In this document: piece after piece, positions 1 to 11,259 of the stretch | Layout: each line of letters starts with the position of its first letter | Position numbering within the stretch: position 1 is the stretch's first letter | Source: Bimuria novae-zelandiae CBS 107.79 | Lineage: Eukaryota; Ascomycota; Dothideomycetes; Pleosporales; Didymosphaeriaceae | Reading direction: 5' to 3' | Length of the DNA stretch: 64,000 nt | Assembly (NCBI GenBank): GCA_010015655.1 | Contig: ML976660.1 | Coordinates: 748,735 to 812,734 of the forward strand | Program-made: the position numbers and the translations under genes | The notes under the pieces: generated by a model | What the model saw: only the letters and a program-made list of their open reading frames with translations | The model's database searches: none | What the model was told of the DNA's origin: nothing

Positions 1-297
1 AGGTAGCTTCGGAATAATCGGACGAACGCATAATGAGAAGCGAGGAGTTGATATAACTGTGCCTCCAATGGGCACGCTTCTTTGCTTTGCCGGTGGAGGC
101 GGAAATTCAAAAGTAATGTCCACGGAAGTCGACATAGAAATGAAGGTCTGAGCTTGGTATACGAGTTGTTCTATCATCGGTACAAATACAACCTGCATAC
201 CTCAAGAGAAACAGTTCAAGGGCATATCTCACAAGCAATCATTTCTCAATCATTGGCGTAATTATCAGAACTCCAAACACTTCACAGTACTTGTAAC
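1..297. other. Upstream region of the MFS gene
   Basis: No coding exon is recognisable here. It is the 5' flank of the MFS transporter that starts at 298 and presumably holds its promoter; the upstream neighbour is outside the window. Confidence 0.5.
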
Positions 298-2233
298 ATG
301 GACGTTTCACTGCCCATTCAAGAGAGCAAACCAGGCTCAGCCAAACGAACCTCCTCGACCGCCTCAAGCAGAACCACCACCAATGGCGAGGACACATCGG
401 CCCATCTCACAGGTCTCCCCCTCGTTCTTACCATGTTTGCCCTTTGCGCCGGTATATTCTGCGTTGCGTTGGACATCACCATCATCTCGACCGCGATACC
501 CCGTATAACGGACGAATTTCACGCTTTGCAAGACATCGGGTGGTACGGCTCAGCGTACCTTCTAACCACCTGTGCATTGCAGCTTCCTTTCGGGAAGATA
601 TACGGCTTCTTCAATCCCAAGTGGACGTTCTTAGCGTCGTTGTTTGTGTTTGAAGTCGGGAGTGCGGTTTGCGGTGCTGCGCCGTCGTCGGCTGCTTTGA
701 TCATAGGGGTACGTTGAGTCAACTTCACTGGAAGATGCGTGCTGATGAGTGTGTAAAGCGAGCGATCCAAGGCATAGGTGGTGCAGGAGTGCCTTGCGGT
801 GCGATGGTGATCATCGCGCATATTACACCGATGCAAAAGAGGGCCCTGTTCCAGAGCTTCTTTGGCGCCATGTTTGGTATCGCATCTGTTGTTGGCCCAC
901 TGGTAAATTCGCATTCTCCCCTTCGCTGACCCATGGATGCTTACATTATTCTAGCTTGGCGGTGCTTTCACAGACCACGTTACATGGCGTTGGTGTTTTT
1001 ACATTAACCTGCCCATCGGGTAAGCATAGCGGGAGACCAAAGCCGGCTGTGCTGTGACTGACGAATGTCCAGTGCCATTACTGCAGTACTTGTTCTATTC
1101 CACCTCCACCTCCACGTCGACAGATCTTCAACACAGAAAAGAACAACATTCGAGTCCATCCGCAGCCTGGATCCGATCGGCTTGCTGCTCTTCTTCCCCG
1201 CCGTCATCTGCATACTTCTCGCGCTCCAATGGGGCGGAACAAAGTACCCCTGGAGCTCCGGCCGCATAATTGCGCTCCTCGTCGTCTTCAGCATCACACT
1301 GATCGCCTTCGTCATCGTCCAAGCGTACATGGGCGACGATGCAACAGGTACGTCGAAAAGCCTCCTTACTAGCCTAGCCACTCTAACACCCTTCCTAGTC
1401 CCTCCCTGCGTCGCCCTCCAACGAACCATGTACTCCGTCAGCATCTTCGCCTTTTTCCTCTTCTCCGGCTTCTACCTCCTCATCTACTTCCTACCCATCT
1501 ACTTCCAAGCCATCCACGCGCAGTCCCCTTCGCGCTCGGGCGTATCCAGTATCCCGTTGATCCTCTCCAACGTCGTTGCCATCATGATCAGCGGCATCAT
1601 CATCACCAAGACTGGCATCTACGTCCCCTTGCTATACATATGCGTGGTACTAGTGAGCATAGCCTGCGCTCTTATGACGCTCCTGGAGACAGACACCGGG
1701 ACAGCCAAGTGGGTCGGGTACCAGATACTGCACGGGTTCGGCGCAGGCTGTGCGCTGCAGATACCGCAGATTGCGGCGCAGAATGTGAATTCGTTACAGG
1801 ATGTGCCGACGGCGGTGGCGATTACTATGTTTGCACAGAACTTTGGGCCGACGATTATGCTGAGTGCGGGGAATAATATCTTGAATCAGAAGCTACTGAC
1901 GTAAGTGTCTCCGTGCCTATAGAGGATGTTGCTAATGTGAAGGGTTTTAGGTACATTTCGGATCTGAAGATTAGTGAGATCGATGCTGCTGCGGTCGTGG
2001 AAGCTGGTGCTACGGGTATCCGAAGTGTTGTGCCCGAACAGTACCTGGGCCTGGTTCTCGAAGCGTACAATAAAGCGTTGAGGCAGACATTTTATGTCGC
2101 TCTTGCGATGTCGTGCGCAACGGCAATTGGCGCACTCACGGTGGAGTGGAGAAGGATCAGAGGATTCGAAAACGAGGACAAGGCCGCAGAGAAGGGCGCC
2201 GAAGACGAAAAGGTTCAGAATACGGGAAGCTAA
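298..2233 (+). CDS. MFS multidrug efflux transporter (DHA2/14-TMS type)
   Basis: Six exons reconstruct a 559-residue protein: 298-708, 759-902, 955-1019, 1073-1347, 1399-1900 and 1951-2233, all with GT-AG borders and matching phases. A Ser/Thr-rich cytosolic N-terminus of about 40 residues precedes the first membrane helix. The drug-H+ antiporter motif near residue 60 reads [13 protein letters not shown], and motif C-like [15 protein letters not shown] follows. The segment [22 protein letters not shown] is typical of fungal 14-helix DHA pumps related to aflatoxin-cluster efflux proteins. The last exon gives the extracellular loop, the final helix and a charged tail. Expected role is proton-driven export of toxic or secondary compounds across the plasma membrane. 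No biosynthetic cluster adjoins it, so the substrate is unknown. The start at 298 has an A at -3 and is the first ATG of the open frame. Confidence 0.9.
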
Positions 2234-2404
2234 GCGGAAACCGGAGGAATTCCGCCATAGAATGATGTAAATCCAGACTTGTACATAGTAAGAACGAAAG
2301 ACAGATAGCAAGGCAACAATCCAGGGTATACAGCTTGCGTAAGCAGACGGCTGTTCGCAGCAGCTCCATCATAAGAAATTTGGCTTCTTACCACCTTAAC
2401 AAAT

Positions 2405-3217
2405 TCATCCACTCCCAAAAACCTTCTTAAACACCTCCAGATTCCGCCTCCCCAGCGGCCCACCCGCATACACCGCGAAATCCAACACCTCAAACCACCC
2501 CTTAAACTCATCCCTCTCAACCGCCTTCTTCATCTCCTCTGCCACAACCCTCGGCGGACACCTATACGCGCCGCACCCCATAGCCCCAAGCACCAAGCTC
2601 GTCACTCCATTCTTCGCCGCCATCCTCAACGTCAGCAAAATCTTCTCCCTCAGATCCTCCAAATGGCTCGCGTTGGCAAACTGCTCTTTATCCGCCGTGA
2701 GCTTCGGAAGACACGGCGCTGCAACCGTGATCACAGAAAGGACATGTCTCTGCGCCTCGGGCAGCTCCGCGAGGTCGTTATCCAGCGTGTCTCTGAATAC
2801 GACGACATCCGGTGAAAAGGTGCCCGCACAAGAGCCAGCGCCAAGGTTGGGCCAGGGATACCATTCCGGCTTGAGCGTTGTGTACAGCGTGGACGAGTAA
2901 CACAGCGCTTCTTCCTGCGTCAGGGCGAGCGTGTACCGCCAGCCGCCCGCAGGCTCGATGTCGCTGGCTAAATTGAGTACGCCGACTTTACCCTTGCTGG
3001 GGTAGAATCTCCGAGCTAGTTCGAAGGCGTCGCTGTTGTGGATTTCGATGGGCTTGAGGGTGAGGTTTGGGAAGGAGGGGTCCGATTTGTCGAGAGGAGG
3101 CAGTTGGGAGGAAATGAAGACACTGGTGAGAGAGCCACCGGGTGTTTCGTTGGCGATGGAGGCGGAGCGTGAGATGGTGTCTTCGCATATTCTGCGGCGG
3201 GTTGCTAGGTCTAGCAT
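2405..3217 (-). CDS. Microbial-type poly(ADP-ribose) glycohydrolase (TIGR02452/DUF2263)
   Basis: A single-exon protein of 270 residues if started at the first ATG (3217). The frame stays open upstream without another ATG, so a short 5' exon is possible. The N-terminal block RRRICEDTISRSASIANET matches the family's helical cap. The macrodomain follows: GVLNLASDIEPAGGW, then LALTQEEALCYSSTLY, then GVTSLVLGAMGCGAYRCPP. Members remove ADP-ribose from proteins using the paired glutamates of the QEE signature, which are present. The Gly-rich loop normally read as PGGGW is PAGGW here, so the first glycine is Ala, which may tune or reduce activity. It ends tail-to-tail with the MFS gene, 171 bp away. 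Family identity is firm; activity is inferred. Confidence 0.85.
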   Translation of the reverse strand: MLDLATRRRICEDTISRSASIANETPGGSLTSVFISSQLPPLDKSDPSFPNLTLKPIEIHNSDAFELARRFYPSKGKVGVLNLASDIEPAGGWRYTLALTQEEALCYSSTLYTTLKPEWYPWPNLGAGSCAGTFSPDVVVFRDTLDNDLAELPEAQRHVLSVITVAAPCLPKLTADKEQFANASHLEDLREKILLTLRMAAKNGVTSLVLGAMGCGAYRCPPRVVAEEMKKAVERDEFKGWFEVLDFAVYAGGPLGRRNLEVFKKVFGSG

Positions 3218-3785
3218 GGTGACCTGTGTCGGGAAGATTTTGGAGTGGAGTTCAGGAACGTGGTCTGGCAAGTCGAAATCGATCCAGGGTGTAGAATAAG
3301 ACCAGCCTGGATTAGTTGTGTGATCCTAAGATTGCGATGAGTGTTGGATGTTTATAGGAAACGGCTGCCTAGGGCTGCACCACGACCTGCAATGTGGGAC
3401 GCAAGATCTCACTAGTACCCAACGTGGTCTAGTGAATATGTTCCTGCATGTGCCCGAATACTAACCCGGACTCTAGGTAACCGTTAGCAAGAACAGTCCG
3501 TCGAACGAGCAACGTCGCTCCCAGTTCTGATTCACAATGTTGAACCCAGCGCTGAGCGTGAGAAATGGAGCGAAACCCGCCAATGCCAATGCCAATGCAT
3601 TACATTACTGGCTCGATGTCGAGACGTTGCTACCGCCGCAAAAGGCAATCATGCTGAATTCGTAACACGCTCGATCCGAAAATTGATCTATGCCAATTCA
3701 TATCCGCTCCAAGCACGTCCATCTGTTGTACAAAATTATTTTCCTAGAATACGTCGCCTCCACTCCTCGTCCGGTAGGATCCCAC
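3218..3785. other. Intergenic, PARG upstream / NIC96 downstream
   Basis: No gene seen. It contains the PARG promoter side and the 3' flank of NIC96. A short CCAATG repeat (three and a half units) sits near 3580-3599. Confidence 0.5.
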
Positions 3786-6700
3786 TCAATACCCATCACC
3801 TCCTTCCCTCGCCAGCCTCTCAAACACCCTCGGTGGCAGCTTGTATCTAATCAAGCCCGCAAAGACCATGAGATCTTTCGCCTTCTGCGCCAGGTCTGCC
3901 GCGAGCGCTTGGCGCGTCGGATCTTCGTAGGCGCCCTTGAGTAGCACCTCGCGATACTTCGAGCAGCACCCGATGGACCACAGCAACACATTTCCAATAT
4001 TGCGCGCGATCTCAGGGGCGAACGTTGAGAAACTGTTGGCGTGGGTGCGGATGTCCGAGAGATTGCCATTGGAATCAAGGGGCAGAATGCGTGTGTTTCG
4101 GATGATCTGTTGCTAATATTAATTTTCTTTGCGACTCCAAACAAGAAGGGATTCAAGGATGAACTCACGTCTAGAGCTTGCGTGTATTGCTGAGCTTCTA
4201 TCATCACCTTGGCTTGATTTAGTTGGTATAGTATTTCCAATGTCGCGCTGTTAGAACGCGAAATGTTCCTGTACAGAAGCTGATTGCGGCTGTACATCTC
4301 GGAGACTCTGCGCGTAAGCTCGACGGGATCATCAGTGCCCAACAGGCTCAAGCTCGAGTCTGCTTCCTGAAGCTGTCGTTGTTCTGATGCAGGTAATCGC
4401 GGCTTTAGCGGCTCAAGACGTAGCGGTGTTTGACCAATCTCAACGGACAGGGCCTCCGAAAGCGCGCGGGACAAGATAGAAAAGACGTCATCGTATTGCC
4501 CAGCAAGGTGGTTTAGCAACACAGCATCATTGGTTCTTCCAGCTTCGTCGGCTTTCCTGGCTGCCATGCTGGTAATAGAGTTGATCAGAGCTTCGTCATT
4601 GGCTAGCTTGATGAGGTTGATACGTTCTTTGATAAGACCGTTGGTAGCGTGACCATTAGTCTTGACATCTCCTAGAAGTGTTGCGAACTCCCGAGTTTCT
4701 AGAACGAGCTCCCGCAGAGCCTCGTGGCATATCTCCGCCTGCTCTTCACCCTTGGGTTTCGGAAGATCTGCGTTCAAGCAGATCAAGATGAGATACTCAG
4801 CAGCTGCGTCGGCCCTGGCAGCTCGGAAATCGGCAGTGTATCGACCGACGACCCAGGCAAAGTTGAACTGGGGCTGTTGTTCCTGAGTATAAGTCATTAT
4901 CTCCATGACTGCATCGTTGAAACTCGAGACCCTCAGGAGGCCATAGTAATCCAGAGCGATGGAGAAATGCACTGCCGTGATGTAGTTGTGTTGGTAAAGG
5001 AAGCTAACGGCGGACTCATACATCCCAGCAAGAATGGCGAGCCAAAAGTAGACGCCAAATCCGCCAGCAGCTTCGCTATCATCGTTCATGAAGTGACGTT
5101 TCCCGATGTCGGCGATCGTTGCTCGTATATCTTCCAATCCGTAGGACTCCGCAGCAGACTCTTGTGCGCGATCGGATTCGCGTGCAAGGTTGAATTGCAG
5201 CCACACCCAATCTTCCATGGTTTGAGAAATAGAGTCCAGGTTCCTCCGCGTCAACTCGCAGCGCCCAATAATCTTATAACAGGCCATGCGGTAGGGATCA
5301 TTGGTAGGAGCTATCCGTTGTCGCTGAGAGTGAATGTGCGTGATCTTTTGTTGCATATCAGGGTCCAAACGGCGGTCTCCTCCAGCCTTGGCGTACTGAT
5401 CCACGGCAGCCTGGAAGTTCCTGTCGGTGTTCTGGAAGAAGGTCCGCCTTTCGCGGACATACAAGGCGGCGTCTTGAAGTAAACCACCTCGAAGAAGGTA
5501 GAATAGAATGACCCAAGGGTACTCTTCATTTTCACCTCCAATCTTCTGCAAGTGTTCGATCTCAGCACCGAGTTCCTTCTGAGCTATCTTGGCCCTAACA
5601 AAACCACGGATCTTGCTGACCATGGTAGGCTCACCACCAGGTCGCGCGTCAGCCGCGTTCCGCTTTAGAACATCCTGTACATGTTCCAAGAACTTCTTCT
5701 CCAAGTATGTGCGGGAGGCCTTCAGGATCCGCTTGCGGCTCTGCATGCTGAGACCAGATCTTTGATCCGCGTCCAGGTATTCTGCACGGAAGCAACGCTC
5801 TTTCATCACAACTCTTGGTGATGATAAATCATCTGATGTTTGTGTGGTGACAAGGACGGAGAGGGCTCGATAGGCTTCGCCGAAATGGTCCATGTTTTCA
5901 CCCTTTGCGTCGACTTCAACCTTACCAAATTCTTCAAGAATAGGGAAATGCTGTTCTGACTGTCTACTAATATTCAGTCGCTTGACCACGTCCATGAACC
6001 TCTCTTGTTTCTGGCGCGTGCCGTGGTCCCCGAAGGAAATTTGGCCAGCCAGTACGGACTTGTCGGAAGACTCGCCATTCAGGGTGCTCTTCTGGTACGG
6101 CGACATTACAGATCCAATGACAGGCGGGCCCGTCGAGGCAGCAAACGATGCACCGTTCACCGATTTGGCACCCATAGAACGGCCTTTGCGTGTAGAACGC
6201 CCAAATGCGCCTCGGGTCGCGGTACCAGCAAACGTAGCTTGAGATGCGGCCATGTCACTCTGTTTGCCGAGACCAAAGTGCTCATAGATCTTCTGCCGCT
6301 GCTTGTCCCACTCCATCTGGACATTGTCTTCCAAGAAAGCGTCGAAATCGCGTTTAGACTGCTCCAATCCTTCTTGTATCAGAGCCAGAGTAGACTGTGA
6401 GCGTAGGTTCGCAATGTAGCTGTCGACATCTGTGTCCATCATGTTCGAGGTAGGCGCAATCGTGCTCATCCCGGCTTGTATCGAGAATTGGTTCAGATCG
6501 CGGAGAGTACTGCCGAGCTTGACGCCCGAAGCGGAGAGCAAATAATGCCTAGTCACAGTCAGTCAGTCATGTTCACGTATTCGTCTAAACATGCCACTCA
6601 CGCGGTGCGATCCTGCGCCTGGTCCGCCGATGGCCCACCCTGCCCCAGATTGCGCACCTTGCGGGCAATGTCCCCCAAGCCAAGCTGCAGCGTTGGCAGC

Positions 6701-6814
6701 TCGCCAAAGTTGGCAAACCCATTCTCACCAGCGTTGCGTTTGCGGCTCCTTTCGAGCAGATGATCGAAGTGTGCTGAGGTGCCTGCGTTCGACTGTGACA
6801 GAGGTCCGCCTACT

Positions 6815-6849
<35 letters not shown>

Positions 6850-7335
6850 TTGTTGTGGCTGGGCGGATGAAGCGCCGAAGAGGGAAGATTGCCCCAGTCC
6901 GAAGCCGCCTGTTTGTTGCGTGTTGGCTGCGTTGCCCGTGTTACTGAAGAGGCCGCCAGTCGTCCCCGACTGCGTGCCAGCTGCGCTGGAAATGTTGTTG
7001 CCGGTGCCCGCGAAATGATTCGTGCCAAATAGGTTCGTCGAAGCCGGTTGCTGCGCGCCAGTCGACTGCGATTGCGATGTTGCGCCTCCGAGACCCGAGA
7101 AGAGCGAGGGCATCGGCGCGGCTGAGGAGGCAGCTCCGCCCCCGAGGCCAGCGAATAGGCCGTTCCCACCGGAAGCTGTCGTCGTCGACGCGCCAGTCGG
7201 AGCACTTGTGGAGGCACCCAGCCCCGAGAACAGGCTGGGCTGCGGTGTGTTCGATGTCGTGGGCAGATTGCCAAACAGAGGCTTCGGTGCGCTGGACGCT
7301 GGCTGGCCGCCGCCCAGATTGCCGAAGAGGCTCAT
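3786..7335 (-). CDS. NIC96: Nucleoporin NIC96/NUP93
   Basis: Three exons (7335-6602, 6548-4169, 4112-3786) join in phase. Introns of 53 and 56 nt have GTGAGT donors. Residues 1 to about 190 form a low-complexity leader with repeated LFGNL, LFSGLG and LFAGLG units and a long polyglutamine run, resembling FG-repeat sequence. Next come a basic junction and a helical segment beginning HYLLSASGVKLGSTLRDL, then the large alpha-solenoid Nic96 domain (recognisable as FRAEYLDADQRSGLSMQSRK, YPWVILFYLLRGG, FGVYFWLAILAGMYESAV). Nic96 is an essential scaffold of the nuclear pore inner ring; its N-terminus anchors the Nsp1 channel trimer and Nup188/Nup192. The start at 7335 begins the LFG-type repeats; the frame is open further upstream, but that part looks non-conserved. 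Confidence 0.93.
6814..6856 (-). repeat. CAG/CAA repeat encoding polyglutamine in NIC96
   Basis: About 14-15 consecutive Gln codons (mixed CAG and CAA) follow SSAQP in exon 1 of NIC96. The frame remains intact. Length variation between strains is likely. Confidence 0.9.
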
Positions 7336-7790
7336 GGTGGAGGTTGAGGATGCGTTGGCGTTGGCGGTGCTGCTTGTTGATTGCTCACAACAGCTCGAAA
7401 ACAGAAAACGAGATCGCGTTGCACTCCAAGAAGCTCGGACCACGCGGCTCAAGTGACAGGCCTCTAAACGCGCGCTTATCGCTACTCAGGTACACCGATT
7501 TTGGACGTCTGCTGCGAAGGGGCACGCGGTGTTCGAGTGGGGCTAGGTTTGCTCGTTCCCTAACACAGTTGTATTTGCGATTTTGTTTGTCTAGGTAGCA
7601 TCGTATCTGAGCAGCGATTGTCATCTGGAGCACTCCAGAGCTCATGCGCTCCGTTCGACTCAACCTCTGTAAGGACTTGAAAAGTCATCTAAAAGACCTG
7701 AACGTCGCGTATTCGTGCTCTCTTGTATTCAAAGCATTCTATCGCTACTTCGCTACTTCGCTACTCAATTATTCCCCTCCTCGAAACATC
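7336..7790. promoter_or_regulatory. Divergent promoter region NIC96 / unknown Trp-rich gene
   Basis: 455 bp between two divergent starts. Three nearly perfect copies of the 8-mer CGCTACTT lie at 7743-7765, about 25 bp before the ATG at 7791. No other feature is recognisable. Confidence 0.5.
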
Positions 7791-8372
7791 ATGGCCGGGC
7801 CTCCTCAGTACCAGTTCGCAGGCCCTTTCTATCAAGGGAAATTGCCTCCAGCCGAAGTCATCCAGCTTCCAGGGATGCGAAGACCGGCTTGGTTTCAGTG
7901 TGGAGCGAAGCGCCGAGTGAAGCATCCTTACTATCATCTGGTATGGCCGAAAGACAAGGACAGAGGAAAGTTTGGTCGCCTGAAGGACATCTTGCAGGGC
8001 AAGGGCCCAGACATCCACCTTACGATGAGCGCAAAAAGGCAGGATTACGATAATAATCGGCCTTTGCATGGGAACTGGACGGGATGGGATTATCTCGATT
8101 GGAGGATCACAGGATTGCCTGGAATTCCACCGTGGCCAGGTCAATTTCAGTTCCCAGGACCGTCCTGGGCGGACAGGAAGCCATGGATGAAGTACAACTT
8201 CAAGACACGGAAATACGAGTCTCTCGATCCTATAATGTGTACAGGCGCAATCTGGCAGGGTCCACGTAAAAACACCGACTTCCCCGATCAATATCGCAAC
8301 GTCTGGGGAGATTGGCGACAAAATAATAGTTGGAATCCAGCTGGTCCGGGTCAGGACATAAATGACATTTGA
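7791..8372 (+). CDS. Conserved-looking hypothetical protein, Trp/Pro-rich
   Basis: A single exon of 193 residues. I do not recognise the family. The protein is rich in Trp, Pro, Gly and Tyr, with basic patches (CGAKRRVKHPYYHLVWPKD, KDKDRGKFGRLKDIL) and several aromatic-proline segments such as PGIPPWPGQFQFPGPSW. No signal peptide or membrane helix is seen. The ATG at 7791 is preferred over the in-frame ATG at 7644 because it has A at -3 and G at +4 and the intervening residues lie in promoter-like sequence with a tandem repeat. Its stop codon lies only 5 bp from that of convergent MED27, so the two 3' UTRs must overlap. Confidence 0.65.
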   Translation: MAGPPQYQFAGPFYQGKLPPAEVIQLPGMRRPAWFQCGAKRRVKHPYYHLVWPKDKDRGKFGRLKDILQGKGPDIHLTMSAKRQDYDNNRPLHGNWTGWDYLDWRITGLPGIPPWPGQFQFPGPSWADRKPWMKYNFKTRKYESLDPIMCTGAIWQGPRKNTDFPDQYRNVWGDWRQNNSWNPAGPGQDINDI

Positions 8373-8377
8373 GCTTG

Positions 8378-9374
8378 TTACTTCAGTACTTGAGGAAGAT
8401 GGTCATTCCGGTCTAAGCACCCCTCGTGGAAAGGTTCCCACACCGTCTCGGATGTTTCGTTAGCGCCGGCAATTTGTCGACTTCTTCTGGCGATCGGTTT
8501 GGTTGTATCGTCGTCGAGCATGCATTCGCATTTTGCGCAGCGAAGGCCCTTTACCATCTTGTATGCTGCAATCATATCCTGTTACCAAAGTCAGCTCTAG
8601 ATACCTCTTGTATATACACGCACCACATGTCGTCTCTCAACATACCAATAAGTATCTCAAATCATTCGCATTCGGCCGTGAAGCTAGACATCTCGTAACA
8701 GCTGTGAAAGGCTCGCTTGTGCCTTCACATTCAGCTTTAATCGCCTGTGTCGCATTCGCATCGTCAGAAATCTTAATTCGAAAGCGGTATTTGGTAGAAT
8801 CGGCGACGAAGGGGATCAACAATTCCTTGCACTCGTCTTTCTCCTCCACCTTAATAGATGGATTCGCTTCCTTCCAATCGCTCAAAATCTTCTCCCGCTC
8901 CTCTTTCGTGATATGCACTCTAACGTCTTCCATTCTCACTTCATCCTCTCCATTCTTCTTCACCATCTCTTTCTCCCTCTCCTCCTTCTCTATCCAACCG
9001 TATTGCCGCACCTGCGCGCCGGCGCTCAGGTCCGGATTCGCTGCCGCGCTCTTCCTCGTGTGCTCGAAGATATCCTGTGTCTCTTGGCTTTGCCACTGCG
9101 ACTTGAACGTCTTCATGTCGCGTTGCGCTTTTATGACGTTGTCTTTGAAAGCATGGAACATGGGAGGCTTGGAAGGCATGTGAAACGGTTCGACGATGCG
9201 GGGGAGCGTGAGGCGGAGGTCGTCGAGCTGTAGATGGTTCAATCCCTGGGCAGATTCCAAATATCGTGACATATGAAAGCATACCTGGTTTTGTAGCCGT
9301 TCGAGTTGCGCAAGTGCTGCAATGCACTGCGCTTCGTCATAATCCGCGCTGGGCTGCGCTGCTTCGGCCGCCAT
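8378..9374 (-). CDS. MED27: Mediator complex subunit 27 (MED27)
   Basis: Three exons (9374-9285, 9227-8646, 8578-8378) give 290 residues in phase. The first junction restores ERLQNQ-LDDLRLTLPRIVEPF. The second restores RPNANDLRYLL-DMIAAYKMVKG. The C-terminal domain carries the MED27 zinc-binding signature: LRCAKCECMLDDD, then ARRSRQIAGANETSETVW, then EPFHEGC, with Cys, Cys, His and Cys as likely ligands. MED27 belongs to the tail/upper-middle of Mediator and links activators to RNA polymerase II. The helical middle is rich in Lys and Glu, as in fungal orthologues. Without the intron the last 66 residues would be lost and the family unrecognisable. Confidence 0.9.
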
Positions 9375-10292
9375 GGTAGGAACTGGCGAAGGCGGATGGA
9401 GGATTAGCAAAGTGTGAAATAATGATACGAAAAGTGATAAAAGTAGCTGGGCGGCGCGTCGCTGTTTATAAATGTCGCGAATGTGAATGGGGAGGCTCTC
9501 TCTCTCGTTAGAGTACAGAGGCAGAGTTTCGCCAAGCTTTCGGGAAACACACTTTCACGTGGAGTCCCATCGCTCCGACCTTCGGATCGGATCTAGTCAG
9601 CTTGACCATGTTGTAATTCACGTCTGGAAGTGACGCTGGATATGGCACCTACAGAGGTTCATTGGAGCTCTCTATTCATGCTTCGAGGTCATCATAATGT
9701 ACAAACCATTCGCCCGCAGTTTCCAGGGCCGCGGGCCACGATCCCATCCATCTACACCAAACTATCCAGAAAATCACATCGCCATCAGGATGCTGCTGCC
9801 TTGCCCGCACGTGTATTGATATCCAGAGACACCGCCAGCAGCCTGCACGACCCGTGGACTATGCAGATCCGCTAATCAAGCAATGAGACCGTCGGCATGA
9901 TTCTATGATGGGTTGAAAATGCATACAGGACCGTACGGCACATACTGAGAAAGTGCACTGTACAGCGACACGGTACTATATCATTCCACGGCTTCGCAGC
10001 TCCGAAAGATTCGTTCGTAGCCCAAGAGTCTTCACGCAAATTCATTGTCTTTCACTTGTTTCAACTGTTAGCATCTTCGCACGACCCCACGACGCTACTG
10101 CTTCACATATAAGCTCACCCTGTTCCGACCCCTTCCTTACTTCACGCTCCACACAGACGCGACCTGAGCGTCCACACCTACCTACAAATAAGCTTGCACC
10201 AGAAACCTACTCTGGCTGGCGCGGCTGTCACCCAGCTTGGATATTCTGAGCCCGCACGTGCCTGTGCGCAAGCCGTGAATTATTTTGTCAAT
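9375..10292. other. Intergenic, MED27 promoter side
   Basis: No gene seen. It holds the MED27 upstream region and, towards 10.1 kb, a TATAAG motif followed by a C-rich stretch like that found upstream of the neighbouring F-box-like family copies. Confidence 0.45.
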
Positions 10293-10305
10293 TATAAAGC
10301 ACTCC
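10293..10305 (+). promoter_or_regulatory. TATA box of F-box-like family copy A
   Basis: TATAAAGCACTCC lies about 100 bp before the relict ATG at 10395. Copy B (14208) and copy E (47260, minus) carry nearly the same TATAAAG-C-rich core at 92-119 bp from their ATGs, suggesting that promoter and coding region were duplicated together. Confidence 0.55.
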
Positions 10306-10394
10306 GACCCCTCGAGTTTGCTATACAGCGCTTGTTCACTTGACTCAACAACGAAAGCCGGGTCAACGAATACCATTACTGCGTCCACTAAAAC

Positions 10395-11259
10395 ATGACG
10401 CGGAACTGAGATAACACGCTCCCACAATAAGCAAGCGGATCAGGGTATGTTTGCCACATCACACATCAGTTCAATTAGCTAATATTAGCTAGAAAATCGT
10501 CAACTTTGCGGAGCTAAGCCCAATGCCAAGCGAGTCAAACTTACTCCGAACGCCAAAAAGAAGTCAGCCGCCAAGAAGGGAAGAAGGACGACACGCATTT
10601 CCCCTTCCTCAAGCTCCCAGCGGAGCTACGCAATAAGATATACCATGAGGCGCTTGTCATGGAGATTCACCCTGCGCTTGTAAGACCCGGTTTTATTTGG
10701 ATCCATCGGGTCTCCGAGCATGGCGTTGCTGGCTTTCGCACCCTGCCCATGTGGAATGCGAAGCCGAGTGTGAAGATATCCCTTTCCCCGGCGCTTCTCC
10801 GAGTTTGCAAGCAGATCTACAATGAGGCAACGCCCTTGCTGTTTAGCAAGAATATATTCTGCTTCCGTCGAGCTAGCGATACGACTATGTTCCTTTATCG
10901 ATTCGCGCTACGGACACGCTACCTTCGCGTCATCAAGACAGAGATGCATCTCACAATGACTACTTCATCGAATCTTGAGGCCATGTTCAACGCTTTAGCA
11001 TTCGCTGAAAACTTAGAGTCATTGGAGGGCGGTCTACGCTCAGACAGATACACGATGGACCAAACCGTCCAGTATTTCCACCTTGTAGCAAGGAACTGGT
11101 TGCGAGCTGTTGAGCAGCGCAAGAGGGACAAGCGAGCAGCGTTGGACGTTCTACATTGCGACGTCATGCTATGACGCATTCCTCTTGTTCGTCGGCCTAC
11201 TGCTCAACAGATGAAGGACGAATTCCGCTCGAAACTCGAGCAGATTCTCCTTCGTTGAA
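10395..11259 (+). pseudogene. F-box-like (DUF7730/2EXR-type) family copy A, degraded
   Basis: The core DTHFPFLKLPAELRNKIYHEAL starts near 10590 and runs in one frame to a TGA at 11172. It matches intact copy C through the CKQIYNEATPLLFSKNIF and NWLRAVEQRKRDKRAALDV segments. Three lesions are visible. A relict first exon at 10395 meets a stop after four codons. A one-base frameshift near 10578-10581 separates the Lys-rich leader (AKKKSAAKKG) from the core. The TGA at 11172 precedes a still-alignable tail ending near 11259. A shortened protein from the ATG at 10659 is possible but would lack the domain start. Function of the family is unknown; F-box-like folds often act as ubiquitin-ligase adaptors. 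Confidence 0.7.

Noticed and set aside
4724..5482. 252-codon plus-strand frame within NIC96
   Set aside because: Lies fully inside the conserved solenoid exon on the other strand and shows no recognisable domain.
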